The notes below the pieces were generated by a model that saw only the letters and a program-made list of their open reading frames with translations, made no database searches and was not told the DNA's origin. This document shows positions 14,325 through 14,613 of a stretch of DNA of 14,613 nucleotides, piece after piece (the stretch's first letter is position 1; each line of letters starts with the position of its first letter). The stretch covers positions 1 to 14,613 of the forward strand of contig JAFGPY010000023.1 of the NCBI GenBank assembly GCA_016935955.1, written 5' to 3'. Source of the DNA: Planctomycetota bacterium. Lineage in GTDB: Bacteria > Planctomycetota > Phycisphaerae > FEN-1346 > JAACEH01. The translations under genes and the position numbers were made by a program.

Positions 14325-14613
14325 ATGTTGATACTCATCATCAGCAATCTGATTAAGGGATTCATCCCCCTGAGCTTGTTTGTGTGGTCGGTCTTCATGC
14401 CAAGAGCAGGCGGCTATACCTTTACCATCCTTTACGTCCTTTTCGCATCCTACCTCTTCCTGATTGACTCAAGGAAACCGACCCCCGATCCTTCTGTCTG
14501 GACTCCCGACGAAATCGAGATTCTTCGCCAATACCATCTTGCTCTGCGATTCTCCTTTGGGGCCAAGGACATGTCCTGCCATCTCAATGGCTTCCGATGG
14601 GTCGGACTAGTAC
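14325..14613 (+). CDS. Unrecognised small membrane protein, truncated at the window end
   Basis: The frame is open from the ATG at 14325 to the last base (96 codons) without a stop. An in-frame TAG at 14316 shows the gene starts here. The protein begins with two hydrophobic helices (about residues 1-24, MLILIISNLIKGFIPLSLFV onward, and about 31-47, YTFTILYVLFASYLFLI). These are separated by a short RAGG loop, a two-pass membrane hairpin. A soluble segment follows with a Pro-rich hinge (SRKPTPDPSVWTPDEIE) and a helical, aromatic stretch (YHLALRFSFGAKDM). I do not recognise the family. Codon use is less GC-biased than in its neighbours. A superinfection-exclusion, toxin or housekeeping role cannot be told apart. 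Confidence 0.65.
   Translation, partial: MLILIISNLIKGFIPLSLFVWSVFMPRAGGYTFTILYVLFASYLFLIDSRKPTPDPSVWTPDEIEILRQYHLALRFSFGAKDMSCHLNGFRWVGLV

Noticed and set aside
1..14613. CRISPR array, tRNA, rRNA, transposase, integrase or toxin-antitoxin genes
   Set aside because: Both strands were read for regular spaced repeats, cloverleaf-like motifs and typical mobile or defence motifs; none was found. The only repeats are the short ones listed.

Overview
This is a GC-rich bacterial window, roughly 60% or more by eye, densely packed with genes on both strands. The gene set points to a free-living, probably anaerobic or facultative planctomycete-like bacterium, perhaps of the Phycisphaerae/Sedimentisphaerales kind. 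It includes a GTP-type PEPCK, a split MacAB-like exporter with its own outer-membrane factor, a heparinase II/III-like lyase, a class II photolyase and a URO-D-fold methyltransferase-like protein. The phylum is inferred from gene content only; there is no rRNA or other marker gene.

Layout. At 2-163 (+) is the last part of an ORF ending in the acidic GDGDDEIPF tip typical of single-stranded DNA-binding protein (SSB). It converges with an SdiA-regulated-type beta-propeller gene (260-1117, -). A divergent control region (1118-1386) has a good sigma70-like promoter on each strand and leads into GTP-dependent PEP carboxykinase (1387-3288, +), which is closed by a hairpin terminator (3325-3367). 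From 3407 a near-consensus promoter with a roughly 100-nt structured leader drives a four-gene efflux operon: TolC-like factor (3541-5283), HlyD/MacA-like adaptor (5228-6985), LolD/MacB-type ATPase (6982-7662) and FtsX/MacB-type permease (7706-8995). The first three genes overlap.

The minus strand then carries, convergent to the operon, a heparinase II/III-like lyase (9048-11042) with its own candidate promoter. Upstream of it is a class II CPD photolyase (11215-12681). Divergent from the photolyase is a URO-D-fold, corrinoid-methyltransferase-like gene (12868-14100, +). After it come nested inverted repeats, a 12-bp perfect palindrome and a visible drop in GC. An unrecognised membrane protein gene starts at 14325 and runs off the end.

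How the genes work together. Only the efflux operon forms a clear functional unit, with all four parts of a tripartite ABC exporter in the order outer membrane, adaptor, ATPase, permease. The others look like independent units: gluconeogenic/anaplerotic metabolism, light-dependent DNA repair, uronic-acid polysaccharide cleavage and possibly methyl transfer. No mobile-element gene, CRISPR array, tRNA or rRNA was seen, and no coherent undescribed multi-gene system. The most unusual signals are non-coding: the efflux-operon leader with its clustered CAGAC/GTCTG motifs, and the structured low-GC junction after 14100.
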